A stretch of 64,000 nt of DNA from Pseudoalteromonas sp. H105 (GTDB taxonomy: Bacteria > Pseudomonadota > Gammaproteobacteria > Enterobacterales > Alteromonadaceae): positions 62,001 through 126,000 of the forward strand of contig NZ_LOFH01000010.1 of assembly GCF_001469215.1 (NCBI RefSeq), given 5' to 3'. Below, in pieces: positions 19,155 to 28,796 of the stretch. A model generated the notes under the pieces. The model ran no database searches, had not been told where the DNA came from, and saw only the letters and a list, made by a program, of their open reading frames with translations. The position numbers and the translations under genes are program-made. Every line of letters starts with the position of its first letter. Position 1 is the stretch's first letter.

Positions 19155-19393
19155 TGCTTAGGAAGATCGTTACACACAGCACAATATACATTTTTATGGT
19201 AGTTATAAGCCCGCCTTAAAGCAAAAACGGTGATTGATATAACAGACCACGATGCACCAAATTCTAGACAGTATACTAACTCCCTCCCCTTCAAATACTG
19301 CACCCCAGCCAGCAAAATAAAGATAATAGGTAAAGCGATTATGTATTGTAGTAACCATTTTTTTAATGGCATATCAGTCACCTTAAACCTCAT
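19139..19393 (-). CDS. Small two-helix membrane protein downstream of envZ
   Basis: 84 residues. Two hydrophobic segments (about 14-33 and 43-58) and a basic cytosolic-looking tail with HKNVYCAVCNDLPKH, a His-x4-Cys-x2-Cys-x5-His arrangement that could bind metal. No known family recognised. Two starts are plausible: ATG at 19393 after GAGAGGGGAG, and ATG at 19372 after AAGGTG at 6 bp. A TTG start at 19411 is less likely. It begins 29 bp after the envZ stop on the same strand and is probably co-transcribed with ompR-envZ. Confidence 0.68.
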   Translation of the reverse strand: MRFKVTDMPLKKWLLQYIIALPIIFILLAGVQYLKGRELVYCLEFGASWSVISITVFALRRAYNYHKNVYCAVCNDLPKHNKAR

Positions 19394-19422
19394 AACTCCC
19401 CTCTCGAACAAAACATGCGTAT

Positions 19423-20721
19423 TTATTTCATCGGCAATAATATTTGTGCGCTTAAACCACCTTCTGGGCGGTTAATTAGTTTGACTTTACCGCTATGCAT
19501 ATCAATTATTCGTTTGATAATAGCTAAACCTAGTCCACTGCCTTCGCTGCCTCGGGCTGCATCACCTTGCTTAAATGGTTCAAATACGGTTTCCAATTCA
19601 CTTTCTGGAATACCTGGGCCATGGTCGTTAACCATAACAATGGCATACTTTTTATCATGACTTTGCGCGGTTTGAACCTCGATATCGCCGTCAGAATAAC
19701 GAATGGCATTTTCGATCATATTGGTTATTACGCGCTTGATTGCCACCATACTTAACGGCACATTATTGAGGTTTGGGTCTTCAATAAAGCGAATACTACG
19801 TTGATGCTTTTGTTCAGAATGTACCACTTCAGAGACAATCGCATTTAAGTCCTCTAACGCTAACTCTTCACGCTTATGATGACGTAAATATTCGATAAAT
19901 TGATCGATAATGGCATTCATATCTTCAATGTCGTAAATGATGCCCTCGCGCAGATAGTCCTCTTCTGCTGACATCATCTCGGTGGCCAGGCGAATACGTG
20001 TCAATGGTGTGCGTAAATCATGCGATACGCCCGCCATTAATAATCGTCGATCGTTCTCAAGTGCAGCGATACCCCGCGACATTTGATTAAACGCTCTAGT
20101 AACCTCTATAACTTCTGTCGAACCATGTTCTTCAAGCTTGGTTGAAAAATCCCCTACCCCCACCTTAACAGCTGCTTGTTGCAATTCTTTTAAAGGTCTA
20201 TTTAAGTGCCGTGCAAATAACCACCCACCCAAGACACTTAAAAAACCAATACTTGATAAGTAAAAGGTCAAAAATTCAAGGTTGTTATCTTTAAACCCTG
20301 TGAGCGGTACCTTTACCCAATAGCCTGGCGCTTGTGGTGCTTCGACCCAATAAATTAATGGGCCAATTTGGCTGATCCGCACTCGCGCAGAGCCATTTAA
20401 TTGATCTGACATACTGCGTGATAACATAGGATACTCACGCGTTTGCCCAAGCCCTTGAATCATTGCTTGACGTTGGGTCATCACTTCAATGCCCGTGATT
20501 TCAAAGAACTTATTTGACACCTCATCACTAATCTCAACGCCATCTTCCCAATCAATAAACACGGTTTTAATTTGTTTCGCGAGGATAAGATTTGCTTGCT
20601 CTATCGTTGGCTTAACGACATACAGACTCACAGTGATGTAGGACACAACTTGGTTTATGAGCAACAACGCCGCCACCAAAAACACCGTTTGCCCAAATGC
20701 ACTTTTGGGAAACATATTCAT
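19423..20721 (-). CDS. envZ: Osmolarity sensor histidine kinase EnvZ
   Basis: 432-residue inner-membrane kinase. Helix 1 (10-33), periplasmic domain (34-150), helix 2 (about 151-170), HAMP (170-225). The H-box is [20 protein letters not shown], close to the EnvZ consensus, followed by N-box [12 protein letters not shown]1 DHGPGIPE and G2 [12 protein letters not shown]. It phosphorylates OmpR. Starts 6 bp after the ompR stop, the standard ompR-envZ order. Confidence 0.95.
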   Translation of the reverse strand: MNMFPKSAFGQTVFLVAALLLINQVVSYITVSLYVVKPTIEQANLILAKQIKTVFIDWEDGVEISDEVSNKFFEITGIEVMTQRQAMIQGLGQTREYPMLSRSMSDQLNGSARVRISQIGPLIYWVEAPQAPGYWVKVPLTGFKDNNLEFLTFYLSSIGFLSVLGGWLFARHLNRPLKELQQAAVKVGVGDFSTKLEEHGSTEVIEVTRAFNQMSRGIAALENDRRLLMAGVSHDLRTPLTRIRLATEMMSAEEDYLREGIIYDIEDMNAIIDQFIEYLRHHKREELALEDLNAIVSEVVHSEQKHQRSIRFIEDPNLNNVPLSMVAIKRVITNMIENAIRYSDGDIEVQTAQSHDKKYAIVMVNDHGPGIPESELETVFEPFKQGDAARGSEGSGLGLAIIKRIIDMHSGKVKLINRPEGGLSAQILLPMK

Positions 20722-20727
20722 AACAGG

Positions 20728-21447
20728 TTATTTTTCGCCATCAGGAACAAATACATACCCTAAGCCCCACACTGTTTGAATATAACGAGGGTTAGCGGCG
20801 TCTTCTTCAATCATTCGGCGTAAACGTGACACTTGTACATCAATGCTTCGTTCAAGTGCACTGTAATCACGCCCTCGCGCCAAGTTCATCAACTTATCGC
20901 GACTAAGCGGTTCTCGAGGGTGAGTCACTAAGGCCTTCAATACTGCAAACTCACCACTGGTGAGTGACATAGTTTTATCACCATGCGTCATCTCTCGAGT
21001 GGCGAGATTTAGTGCAAATTCACCAAAGCTAATTTCATTTTCTTCTGCGGCAGGAGCGCCTGGCACTTCTTTGGCACGACGACGTAAAATAGCTTTAATA
21101 CGCGCTAACAATTCACGTGGGTTGAATGGCTTAGGGATATAATCATCTGCGCCCAGCTCCAACCCAATAATACGGTCAACCTCGTCACCCTTCGCTGTCA
21201 GCATGACGATAGGAATTTCGTTCTCTTTTTGGCGCAAACGTTGGCATATAGATAAACCATCTTCACCAGGCAACATTAAATCGAGTACCATCAAATGAAA
21301 GTTTTCACGCTCTAACAGCCTATCCATCTGCTCTGAATTAGCAGCACTGCGGACGATAAATCCTTGCTCTACCAAGTAACGCTCTAATAAACTACGCAAT
21401 CGCATATCATCGTCGACGACTAATACTTTTGTGGTTTCGTGTCCCAT
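20728..21447 (-). CDS. ompR: Response regulator OmpR
   Basis: 239 residues from the chosen ATG, the same length as E. coli OmpR. Receiver domain with VLVVDDDMRLRSLLERYLVE, phospho-acceptor Asp in LMVLDLMLPGEDG and KPFNPRELLARI; winged-helix DNA-binding domain with LTSGEFAVLKALV and the C-terminal RYIQTVWGLGYVFVP. The frame is open to 21516, and an ATG three codons upstream (21456) is also possible. Divergent from greB. Controls porin and envelope genes with EnvZ. Confidence 0.95.
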   Translation of the reverse strand: MGHETTKVLVVDDDMRLRSLLERYLVEQGFIVRSAANSEQMDRLLERENFHLMVLDLMLPGEDGLSICQRLRQKENEIPIVMLTAKGDEVDRIIGLELGADDYIPKPFNPRELLARIKAILRRRAKEVPGAPAAEENEISFGEFALNLATREMTHGDKTMSLTSGEFAVLKALVTHPREPLSRDKLMNLARGRDYSALERSIDVQVSRLRRMIEEDAANPRYIQTVWGLGYVFVPDGEK

Positions 21448-21619
21448 AACTTTCATTCTTGTTGTTTTTGATTTGTTAGTAGTTAATATAAATGAAACTT
21501 TACGAATAAAAAACAAATTGCTGAATTAGATTGTTACACAACATGTCAAACAACTCGCTATAACACTAACAAGCAAATAGGCCGTCATACCTTTTAGCTT
21601 ATCGATTTTGAGAAAAACA

Positions 21620-22096
21620 GTGAAAACCAACTTAATTACCCGAGAAGGGTACGCACAACTTCAACAAGAACATGACCACTTATGGAATGAAAAACGTCCC
21701 GAAGTGACAAAAATAGTGAGTTGGGCAGCCAGCTTAGGAGATCGTTCTGAGAATGCTGATTATCAGTATAATAAACGTTTACTGCGCCAAATTGATCGCC
21801 GTGTACGTTACCTTCGAAAGCGCATGCCTGACTTAAAAATTATTGATTACTCACCCCAGCAAGCAGGTAAGGTATTTTTTGGGGCATGGGTTGAAATTGA
21901 AAATGAGCAAGGTGAAATTTTAAAATTTAGAATTGTAGGCCCTGACGAAATTTATGATCGTAAAGATTACATTTCTATTGACTCCCCCATGGCGCGGGCT
22001 TTGCTAAAAAAAGAAGTGGATGATGAGTTTTATGTTACTACCCCACAAGGCAAAAAAGAGTGGTATATAAATAGTATTGAGTACACAGGCACCTAA
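21620..22096 (+). CDS. greB: Transcription elongation factor GreB
   Basis: 158 residues, the length of E. coli GreB. Rescues backtracked RNA polymerase by stimulating transcript cleavage. The N-terminal coiled coil carries SWAASLGDRSENADYQYNKR with the catalytic acidic tip; the C-terminal FKBP-like domain has KVFFGAWVEIEN and DSPMARALLKKEVDDE. The GTG at 21620 gives MKTNLITREGY, matching the family; a TTG four codons upstream is an unlikely start. Divergent from ompR as in enterobacteria. Confidence 0.95.
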   Translation: MKTNLITREGYAQLQQEHDHLWNEKRPEVTKIVSWAASLGDRSENADYQYNKRLLRQIDRRVRYLRKRMPDLKIIDYSPQQAGKVFFGAWVEIENEQGEILKFRIVGPDEIYDRKDYISIDSPMARALLKKEVDDEFYVTTPQGKKEWYINSIEYTGT

Positions 22097-22342
22097 CGTA
22101 AATTATTTTTTAAAAAGAGGATAGCGTGTTAATTTTATGCAAACGTAACACTTACAATGCGGTATTTAACTCAGTTACCTATAACGCATTATGATCCTCA
22201 CACGCCAAATTTCTTACTGTGCCCTTTCTAAGATAATTCAGATAAGGTTAATAATTGATTGTCTAATCTTCATTTGTAGATTATAACTTAAGTTACTCAA
22301 GTAATGCATTTCGCACTTGAGGTAGTAAAGAAAGGTCGTGTT

Positions 22343-22653
22343 ATGACAAACCTAATACAGCGTATAATGAGTAATGCCGTGTTATTTGCACTCTTGATGA
22401 GTGTCAGTTTGTCTATTTTGCCCATGACTTTGACGATACTGCAAACGCTACGCCCTCAACCACACATTTTATTGCTTGCGACATCCTTGACCAAGCAAAT
22501 CTTGACGTTGACATTGATACACATGCCAACGAATTTGATTTAGGCGCGCCTCAACCACCTCTTGAATCAGCACCATCACATTATGTAAAACCACAATTAG
22601 CTGCGCTTTTTAGTCGCGCTAGTGTGCGAGGGCCGCCAGTCTATTTCATTTAA
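22343..22653 (+). pseudogene. Frameshifted gene for a small secreted protein
   Basis: The ATG at 22343, with AAAGG about 7 bp upstream, opens a frame whose first 24 codons read as a signal peptide (MTNLIQRIMSNAVLFALLMS). After a T-run near 22413-22420 that frame loses protein character, while the -1 frame becomes protein-like: FAHDFDDTANATPSTTHFIA, then ILDQANLDVDIDTHANEFDL and a tail ending VRGPPVYFI before TAA at 22651. The span of 311 bp is one base short of a 104-codon gene. This could be a real mutation, a sequencing error in the T-run, or programmed frameshifting. Function unknown. The CBS gene starts 49 bp downstream. Confidence 0.5.
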
Positions 22654-22702
22654 TTCATTGCTTTAAACAATATTAAATTTAATAACTCAAATGGTGGCTA
22701 TA

Positions 22703-23284
22703 ATGTCTAATTTCAAAGAATTACGTATTCAAGATGTATCTCAAGGTGTGTTATCTCATGTATATAGTGATACGCAACCGCAAGTTAATCTAGCTTCTCC
22801 GGCGCTAGAAATGGTCAATAACTTTACTAAAAAAGATCCCCTACGTGCTCACTTTGACACCAGTATTATTGATGCTTTATACCAAACAAGCAGTCAGCAT
22901 ACTGATTTTATTTTAGTGATTGATGACAGTGAAAAGCTGATTGGCCTTGTTTCAAGCGCTGATTTGCAAAGCTCAAAAATTATGATCCTCGCGCAACGGT
23001 TAAATATAAACCGAGCGGATGTTAGCTTGCGCTATGTTATGACTCCTATTTCTCAGTTGATTGGTGTTAGTATGCAAAGCTTAAGCTATGCCTGCATTGG
23101 CGATGCATTACAAACCATGGAACATCATGGTGCTATGTTCTTACTAGTCACGACTGCAAACAATGAGATTTGCGGCTTAATTTCGGCCAGAGAAATTACT
23201 AAAAAATTATCAATCCCATTACATATTAGCCCAATCGCTCATACGTTTAGTGAAGTGTTAGAGCAAGTTGATCACCCCCATTAG
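22703..23284 (+). CDS. CBS-domain pair protein
   Basis: 193 residues. Two CBS motifs: the first around FILVIDDSEKLIGLVSSADL and the second around GAMFLLVTTANNEICGLISA. There is no catalytic or membrane domain, so it is a stand-alone nucleotide-sensing module that likely regulates another protein. ATG at 22703 (MSNFKELRIQ) has GGTGG about 6 bp upstream; the in-frame ATG at 22691 lacks a ribosome site. Sits between greB and tex and ends in a strong terminator. Confidence 0.85.
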   Translation: MSNFKELRIQDVSQGVLSHVYSDTQPQVNLASPALEMVNNFTKKDPLRAHFDTSIIDALYQTSSQHTDFILVIDDSEKLIGLVSSADLQSSKIMILAQRLNINRADVSLRYVMTPISQLIGVSMQSLSYACIGDALQTMEHHGAMFLLVTTANNEICGLISAREITKKLSIPLHISPIAHTFSEVLEQVDHPH

Positions 23285-23321
23285 ACGTATTAATAGCTGA
23301 ATATACGCCTATGCTTTTAGC

Positions 23322-23353
23322 GGCCTTAAAGTATCTCTTTAAGGCCTTTTTAT
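23322..23353 (+). terminator. Rho-independent terminator of the CBS gene
   Basis: Perfect 10-bp stem GGCCTTAAAG / CTTTAAGGCC with loop TATCT and tail TTTTATT. Lies 37 bp after the CBS stop codon and before tex. Confidence 0.9.
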
Positions 23354-23438
23354 TACGCTGCTCTGTGATATTATTCAATCAGTCTATTGTGCCAGTAAAG
23401 CAATACTGGCTTTATTTTTCGTCTGAAAAGGTTTATGC

Positions 23439-25772
23439 ATGAGCACACTCTCTGCACGTTTAGCTACTGAGCTAAATGCTCAACAGCAACAAGTTGTTGC
23501 TGCGATAAAATTACTTGATGAAGGGGCAACAGTTCCTTTTATTGCACGCTACCGTAAGGAAGTAACGGGTGGTTTAGATGACACCCAATTACGTTTGCTA
23601 GAGCAGCGCCTATCATACTTACGCGAACTAGAAGAGCGCAGAACGTTTATATTAGCCACCATTAAATCACAAGATAAACTAAGCGCTGGTCTTGAAGCTG
23701 ATATCAATAATGCAGACAGCAAAACAGAGCTTGAAGATCTTTATCTCCCTTACAAACCAAAGCGTCGCACAAAAGGTCAAATAGCAATTGAAGCGGGTAT
23801 CAAGCCACTCGCTGACGACCTATTCAACGACGCATCACTCGCACCTGAACAACAAGCAGAGCAGTTTATTAATAGTGAAGCAGGATTTGCAGATACCAAG
23901 GCCGTGCTCGAAGGCGCGAAATTTATACTTATGGAGCGTTTTGCCGAAGATGCAAAACTGCTGGCAAAGTTTCGTAGCCACATTAGCCAACATGGTCAAA
24001 TTGAAGCTCGCGTCATTAAAGGGCAAGAACAAGCTGGTGCAAAGTACCGTGATTACTTTGAACATCAAGAGCCTTTAAAGAAAACCCCTTCTCATCGCGC
24101 ACTTGCCATGTTGCGCGCGCGTAACGAAGGTATTTTGCAGCTAAGTATTAACCCTGAGCCAAACGCCGAAGATGCAGCGATTGTATGCGCTATTATGATT
24201 GCTGATCATTATCGTCTTGATATAAAAAATCAAGCGGCCAGTGCATGGTTAATGACGGTGGTACAATGGGCATGGAAGATTAAGTTAAGCTTACATTTAG
24301 AAAACGAGTTTTTAGCTGCTATGCGCGAAAAAGCAGAAACAGGCGCTATTGATGTATTCGCTAAGAACCTAAAAGACTTGCTAATGGCCGCACCTGCAGG
24401 TGCTCGCACTACTTTAGGCCTAGACCCCGGATTACGCACAGGCTGTAAAGTGGCTGTTGTTGATAGCACGGGTAAGTTACTTGCTTCACAAACCATTTTT
24501 CCTCATGCCCCACAAAACCACTGGGATAAATCGGTGCGAACGCTAGAGCAATTATGCCGCCAACATAAAGTAGAATTGATTGCGATAGGTAATGGAACAG
24601 CGTCTCGTGAATCGGATAAGTTGGTTGCTGAATTAATTAAATCTAACACTGAGCTGAAGTTAAATAAGATTATAGTCAGCGAAGCCGGGGCATCCGTTTA
24701 CTCAGCGTCTGAGTTTGCAGCAAAAGAGTTTCCTGATTTAGATGTGTCTATCCGTGGCGCGGTCTCTATCGCGCGTCGCTTACAAGATCCTCTAGCAGAG
24801 CTTGTAAAGATTGAGCCTAAATCAATTGGTGTTGGTCAATACCAGCATGATGTTTCGCAAAGCCAATTAGGTCAAACACTCACGGCCGTTGTTGAAGACT
24901 GTGTGAATACAGTCGGTGTAGATTTAAATATGGCATCCGTTCCTTTGTTAACCCGTGTATCAGGGTTAAATAAAACCCTTGCACAAAATATTGTTAATTA
25001 CCGCGATGCTAACGGTTCATTCTCTAAACGTTCAGAACTTAAAAAAGTTGAACGTTTAGGGCCAAAAGCGTTTGAGCAAGCGGCGGGGTTCTTGAAAATA
25101 GCTAACGGTAACGACCCTCTAGATAACTCATCCGTTCACCCTGAAGCTTACCCTGTTGTTAAGCGTATTTGTGAGCAAAATAGCTTAAATGTAAACAGTC
25201 TTATCGGTAATTCCGATTTATTAAATAAGCTTGCTGCAAACGACTATATTGATGACAAATTTGGTCTGCCAACGGTAACGGATATTATTAGCGAACTCGA
25301 TAAACCAGGCCGTGACCCGCGCCCTGAGTTTAAAACTGCTGAGTTTAAAGCCGGGGTTGAAAAAATCGCTGACTTAAAACCTGGTATGATCTTAGAAGGT
25401 GTTGTATCCAATGTTGCTAACTTTGGTGCATTTGTGGATGTAGGCGTGCATCAAGATGGCCTCGTGCATATCTCAGCGATTACGAATAAGTTTATTTCTG
25501 ATCCCCGCGAAGTAGTTAAAGCCGGCGATATTGTTAAAGTAAAAGTCGTTGAAGTAGATGCTGCGCGAAAACGTATCAGCTTTACCATGCGCTTAGATGA
25601 TGACATTGACACTAGCAATAAATCGGCACCTGCAGCGAAGCAAAAGCCGCAAAGTAATGCTCGTGGCAATAATCACCAGCCTCGTGCCACTAAACCAAAA
25701 CGCGATACGGGGAATGCCATGATGGGCAATGCGTTCGCCGATGCGTTTGCTAACGCAAAAGTGAAAAAGTAA
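23439..25772 (+). CDS. Tex family RNA-binding transcription accessory protein
   Basis: 777 residues. N-terminal helical Tex domain ([25 protein letters not shown]), YqgF/RNase H-like domain ([20 protein letters not shown]), helix-hairpin-helix region ([17 protein letters not shown]), then the S1 RNA-binding domain near 650-720 ([20 protein letters not shown]). A lysine- and asparagine-rich tail follows. Homologue of E. coli YhgF. AAGG lies 8 bp before the ATG. Its place after greB matches E. coli. Confidence 0.95.
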   Translation: MSTLSARLATELNAQQQQVVAAIKLLDEGATVPFIARYRKEVTGGLDDTQLRLLEQRLSYLRELEERRTFILATIKSQDKLSAGLEADINNADSKTELEDLYLPYKPKRRTKGQIAIEAGIKPLADDLFNDASLAPEQQAEQFINSEAGFADTKAVLEGAKFILMERFAEDAKLLAKFRSHISQHGQIEARVIKGQEQAGAKYRDYFEHQEPLKKTPSHRALAMLRARNEGILQLSINPEPNAEDAAIVCAIMIADHYRLDIKNQAASAWLMTVVQWAWKIKLSLHLENEFLAAMREKAETGAIDVFAKNLKDLLMAAPAGARTTLGLDPGLRTGCKVAVVDSTGKLLASQTIFPHAPQNHWDKSVRTLEQLCRQHKVELIAIGNGTASRESDKLVAELIKSNTELKLNKIIVSEAGASVYSASEFAAKEFPDLDVSIRGAVSIARRLQDPLAELVKIEPKSIGVGQYQHDVSQSQLGQTLTAVVEDCVNTVGVDLNMASVPLLTRVSGLNKTLAQNIVNYRDANGSFSKRSELKKVERLGPKAFEQAAGFLKIANGNDPLDNSSVHPEAYPVVKRICEQNSLNVNSLIGNSDLLNKLAANDYIDDKFGLPTVTDIISELDKPGRDPRPEFKTAEFKAGVEKIADLKPGMILEGVVSNVANFGAFVDVGVHQDGLVHISAITNKFISDPREVVKAGDIVKVKVVEVDAARKRISFTMRLDDDIDTSNKSAPAAKQKPQSNARGNNHQPRATKPKRDTGNAMMGNAFADAFANAKVKK

Positions 25773-25775
25773 ATC

Positions 25776-25808
25776 AAAAATGCCGCAACATAAGTTGCGG
25801 CACTTTAA
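25776..25808. terminator. Bidirectional terminator
   Basis: Perfect 9-bp stem TGCCGCAAC / GTTGCGGCA with a 4-base loop. The + strand 5' flank is AAAAA, giving a T-run on the minus strand, and the 3' flank is CTTTAAA. It separates tex from the convergent outer-membrane protein gene. Confidence 0.85.
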
Positions 25809-25833
25809 ACATTTTAAACGCGTTGTTTATGCA

Positions 25834-26562
25834 TTAAAAATTATAACGTAGCGTTACGCTCAAATCAGAATACTCATTAACATTGCGATATGTCGCACCA
25901 ACGATGGCTTTTTCAGTGAATGCGTAGTTAAAGCCAGCTTTAAGCACAAGGTTATTTTCACTTTCTTCATCATGTAAACGCTCGTAACCAACACCCGCAT
26001 TAACTTCGAACTGGTCAGTTAATAAATGCCTTACTTGAACGTTTGCTGACAGGATATCTGCACTATTTGAATCTGAACTACCATCAGAGTATGAATCAAG
26101 CACTGCCCCGTTAAACCTTTCTTCAAATAAGAAAGCACTACCCGATTCGAACTTAAGTCTGCCTAAATTAATACTGTAGTCTACATTAGTCACTGCTGAT
26201 AACTGCTGGATATACCCTAAACCAAGCTCTAAGCGCGTAATATCAATATCTACACTTGATTCTGTATAAAAGGTTGAAGTGCCCACATAATCACCATTTT
26301 GATAAAGCTCACGATAATCCATCGACTCGCTCTCAAAAAGATCATCTGATGTGCTGGCGTATAAACCTGTTAGGTACCAATTATCATTCACTTGCTTGCT
26401 AAGTTTTACAACATAGCCATCAAAGCTAAGCTCATCAATATCATCGACGTCCATTTTAGCGTAGCCTACTTCAACATAATCATAGCTTAAAAGTGATGTT
26501 TCGTTTGCTATGGCGTTGATTGAGAAAAGTGATAAAGCCCCTGCTAATACTGCATATTTCAT
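25834..26562 (-). CDS. Outer-membrane beta-barrel protein
   Basis: 242 residues with signal peptide MKYAVLAGALSLFSINAIA. The mature part is an eight-strand-like barrel: SYDYVEVGYAKMDVDDIDEL, GYVVKLSKQVNDNWYLTGLY, LGLGYIQQLSAVTNVDYSIN and the closing SDLSVTLRYNF with a C-terminal Phe. It resembles the OmpA/OmpX-like 'porin family' barrels. ATG has AAGGAAG at 8 bp. Acidic external loops (DDLFESESMD). Single gene flanked by a terminator; function unknown. Confidence 0.8.
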   Translation of the reverse strand: MKYAVLAGALSLFSINAIANETSLLSYDYVEVGYAKMDVDDIDELSFDGYVVKLSKQVNDNWYLTGLYASTSDDLFESESMDYRELYQNGDYVGTSTFYTESSVDIDITRLELGLGYIQQLSAVTNVDYSINLGRLKFESGSAFLFEERFNGAVLDSYSDGSSDSNSADILSANVQVRHLLTDQFEVNAGVGYERLHDEESENNLVLKAGFNYAFTEKAIVGATYRNVNEYSDLSVTLRYNF

Positions 26563-26710
26563 TTAATTGTCTTCCTTAATAAAAATCGCAGGAAAAATAA
26601 CAAGTTGATGATATTTTAACAAATAAAATATGTAGCTAAACGTAAACAAATGTGAAATTGGCTAAGTAACCTGAGGATATTTAATAAAGAAAATTGAAGG
26701 GCTATTTGGC

Positions 26711-27583
26711 TTATATTGTCGCTGAAAATCCTGACTGCCCATAAGGTGAAGTGGCTCCTTGATAAAACTGCGCGACTCTTACTGCACGAGCGTCGACATC
26801 GGCGTCACGTTTTGCAGTCGCGGTTTCAGGGCTAGAAGTTTTGATAGCTTGGTCATCATCAGTTAATGCATTGTCAACTTTGAACGTTGCACCACCTTGT
26901 TCGCGTTCATCATTACTCGATTCAGTAGTAAGCTCAACTTGTGCTGCTGAGAGCTTTTGCGTGGCATCAGCAGCAATGGCTCTGTCAGCACCTGACGGTT
27001 CTGCGGGCGCAAGCGCTGCCGCTCGCACAGTTTGCATTTTTTCGATCGTTGCTTGAGGGTCACCTTCAATTTCAGCAACATCAATTTGCACTTCACCACC
27101 AACAGCATAATTTTGACCATCCGGGCCACGCTGATATTCATAGCTTGGTGAACCTGCATATTGACCGCCGACAGAAGCATGCGCTTGCTCATGCACCCTT
27201 ACTTCGGTGTCGCGTGCTTTTAGTTCTTTAATCTGTGCGGCATCAAGTTCTTCTTGCTCTGCTGCTTGTTGCTCTTTTTTGTCTTCTTTTTGCTGCTCTT
27301 TACTTTGCTGCTCATTATCGTCAGGGTTTTGCTCACCTTGCTGACGTTCCTGAATAACACTCTCATCTGCTAACTTACCTTTAGCATCATAGGTTGCATT
27401 CTCGGATGAACCTGATGACTTGGCTTTTTCGTTGTCACCGAGCGCTTTATTTTCAGTATTACTTGGTTTCGCTGCTGCAGGAGGGGGGATTACTTCACGG
27501 AGCTGATTGTCACGCCGAGCACTTTCCGTATAAACATTTGCACTGTTTATACTAACGTTTGGAAAGGGCGTGACAATGTTCAT
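26711..27583 (-). CDS. SprA-related putative metalloprotease
   Basis: 290 residues. The N-terminal half (20-115) is low-complexity, rich in Gln, Glu and Lys, and probably disordered or coiled. The C-terminal domain holds TEVRVHEQAHASVGGQYAGS with a zinc-type HExxH motif (His131-Glu-Gln-Ala-His135) and YEYQRGPDGQNYAVGGEVQI, the signature of the SprA-related (CJM1_0395-type) family. No signal peptide. The gene starts 6 bp after the flagellar-like miniprotein gene, so the two are co-transcribed and probably coupled. Substrate unknown. Confidence 0.82.
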   Translation of the reverse strand: MNIVTPFPNVSINSANVYTESARRDNQLREVIPPPAAAKPSNTENKALGDNEKAKSSGSSENATYDAKGKLADESVIQERQQGEQNPDDNEQQSKEQQKEDKKEQQAAEQEELDAAQIKELKARDTEVRVHEQAHASVGGQYAGSPSYEYQRGPDGQNYAVGGEVQIDVAEIEGDPQATIEKMQTVRAAALAPAEPSGADRAIAADATQKLSAAQVELTTESSNDEREQGGATFKVDNALTDDDQAIKTSSPETATAKRDADVDARAVRVAQFYQGATSPYGQSGFSATI

Positions 27584-27589
27584 ATATCA

Positions 27590-27898
27590 TTAAACTCGCA
27601 CATCAATGAGTGTGCCCAGCACTTCATCTGCTGTTTGTATTGATTGCGTATTTGCTTTAGCGTTGAACTCTTCAACTTTAAGGCTGACTAATGCTTCATC
27701 TATACGCGCAGGTTGTGCGACAGGTGCAGTAACCGCCTCTTCTGGACGCGCAGCCTGAAGTTGGCGCTGCTGAGCCAGTTGCGCATCATCTTGTTGCTCA
27801 ATGCTGGCACGGTTTATCTCTGCACTCGCCTTTTCAATACCTTGGCTGGCACGGTTAAACCCTTCTACCCCATTATTAAATACAGATCCGATTGGCAT
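27590..27898 (-). CDS. Flagellar rod/hook D0-like miniprotein
   Basis: 102 residues. The C-terminal segment EFNAKANTQSIQTADEVLGT resembles the C-terminal D0 helix of axial proteins such as FlgG/FlgE (family pattern ANxKxIQTADExLxTLI). The N-terminal segment SVFNNGVEGFNRASQGIEKA could be the partner helix. The linker (40-68) is Gln/Ala/Pro-rich. The large middle domains of real rod and hook proteins are absent. Strong ribosome site GGAGGTG. No flagellar genes are in the window. Paired with the SprA-related protease gene; whether it joins the flagellum is unknown. Confidence 0.75.
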   Translation of the reverse strand: MPIGSVFNNGVEGFNRASQGIEKASAEINRASIEQQDDAQLAQQRQLQAARPEEAVTAPVAQPARIDEALVSLKVEEFNAKANTQSIQTADEVLGTLIDVRV

Positions 27899-28000
27899 AT
27901 TACACCTCCACCAATGATAGACTTAGATTAATTATCGCTCATAAAACAAACAAAATAAAGTATAAACCCCTTATATTTACAGGGCTGTGGCGGTTAAATT

Positions 28001-28738
28001 TTAAAGCATTGATTTGATGGCAGATAAAAACTCATCTTTATGTGAGATAAATGGCGCATGTGATGCTTTATCCAACACTTCGTATTCAAAATCATCATTT
28101 AGTGCCTTTATTTTACTAATTACACGATACGGAACCAATGCATCAAGGCGACCAAATACGCCTCTTAGGGGAACTGAAACATCTTTAAATAAACCACGTA
28201 AATCTTCTTGCTGTAAAATATCAAGCCCCGCTGTCAACGCGACATGTTTAGGTGCGGGATGCTCATTTAATAGCTGCTTTAGTTTTTTAATATCATCGCG
28301 AGCGCTCGTACTACCCATCGCTTGAATTGCTAAGAACCGTTCAATTGTTTTTTCTCGGTGTGTCACTAATTGCTCTTTAAAAGCGTTCAACACATCCGAT
28401 TTAATACCCGGCCAATCAGCTTGCTCTGCAAACAAAGGAGTTGAAGCTATCATAATCACTTTCGCGACTTTTTCTGGCCAGTGCTTTGCAATATATAATG
28501 CGAATAAGCCGCCTAACGACCACCCCATTAAGGTTGTATTTTCTGCTAACTGCTCACTGATTTGTCTCGCTGCATCATGCAGAGTATAAGGCGACGGGCA
28601 AAGCTGATTTTCACCATAGCCAGGTAAATCAATACATCTAACGGTCCCGCCATGTAAAAATTCTAACTCAGGTAAGATGACTTGCCATACACCTTGGTTC
28701 ATCCCCCAGCCATGCAATAACACTAGCTCATTTTGCAT
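28001..28738 (-). CDS. bioH: Pimeloyl-ACP methyl ester carboxylesterase
   Basis: 245-residue alpha/beta hydrolase that removes the methyl ester from pimeloyl-ACP in biotin synthesis. Oxyanion region LVLLHGWGMNQGVW, nucleophile Ser74 in MGWSLGG, acid in GVFGRLDALVPY, histidine in KASHAPFISHKDEF. The ATG at 28738 has GAGGA 9 bp upstream; the ATG three codons earlier (28747) has that same site too close. Divergent from comF, the bioH-gntX arrangement of E. coli in modified form. Confidence 0.9.
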   Translation of the reverse strand: MQNELVLLHGWGMNQGVWQVILPELEFLHGGTVRCIDLPGYGENQLCPSPYTLHDAARQISEQLAENTTLMGWSLGGLFALYIAKHWPEKVAKVIMIASTPLFAEQADWPGIKSDVLNAFKEQLVTHREKTIERFLAIQAMGSTSARDDIKKLKQLLNEHPAPKHVALTAGLDILQQEDLRGLFKDVSVPLRGVFGRLDALVPYRVISKIKALNDDFEYEVLDKASHAPFISHKDEFLSAIKSML

Positions 28739-28796
28739 TTTCACCATTCCTCATCCAAACTTAGCGCTCATGATAGCGTTTAAAGGAATGAATGCA

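Noticed and set aside
22405-22425. Programmed -1 frameshifting at the T-run
   Set aside because: The bases (T ATT TTG in the first frame) do not form a classical slippery heptamer and no clear stimulatory stem or internal Shine-Dalgarno was seen; simple mutation or base-call error is more likely.
22304-22543. 79-residue reading frame on the + strand taken as an intact gene
   Set aside because: Its second half has a low-complexity Leu/Thr pattern while the -1 frame there reads as real protein; I treat the locus as a frameshifted gene instead.
26841-27231. Several frames antisense or offset to the SprA-related protease gene
   Set aside because: They come from the repetitive Gln/Ala/Glu codons of the real gene; no ribosome sites and no family resemblance.
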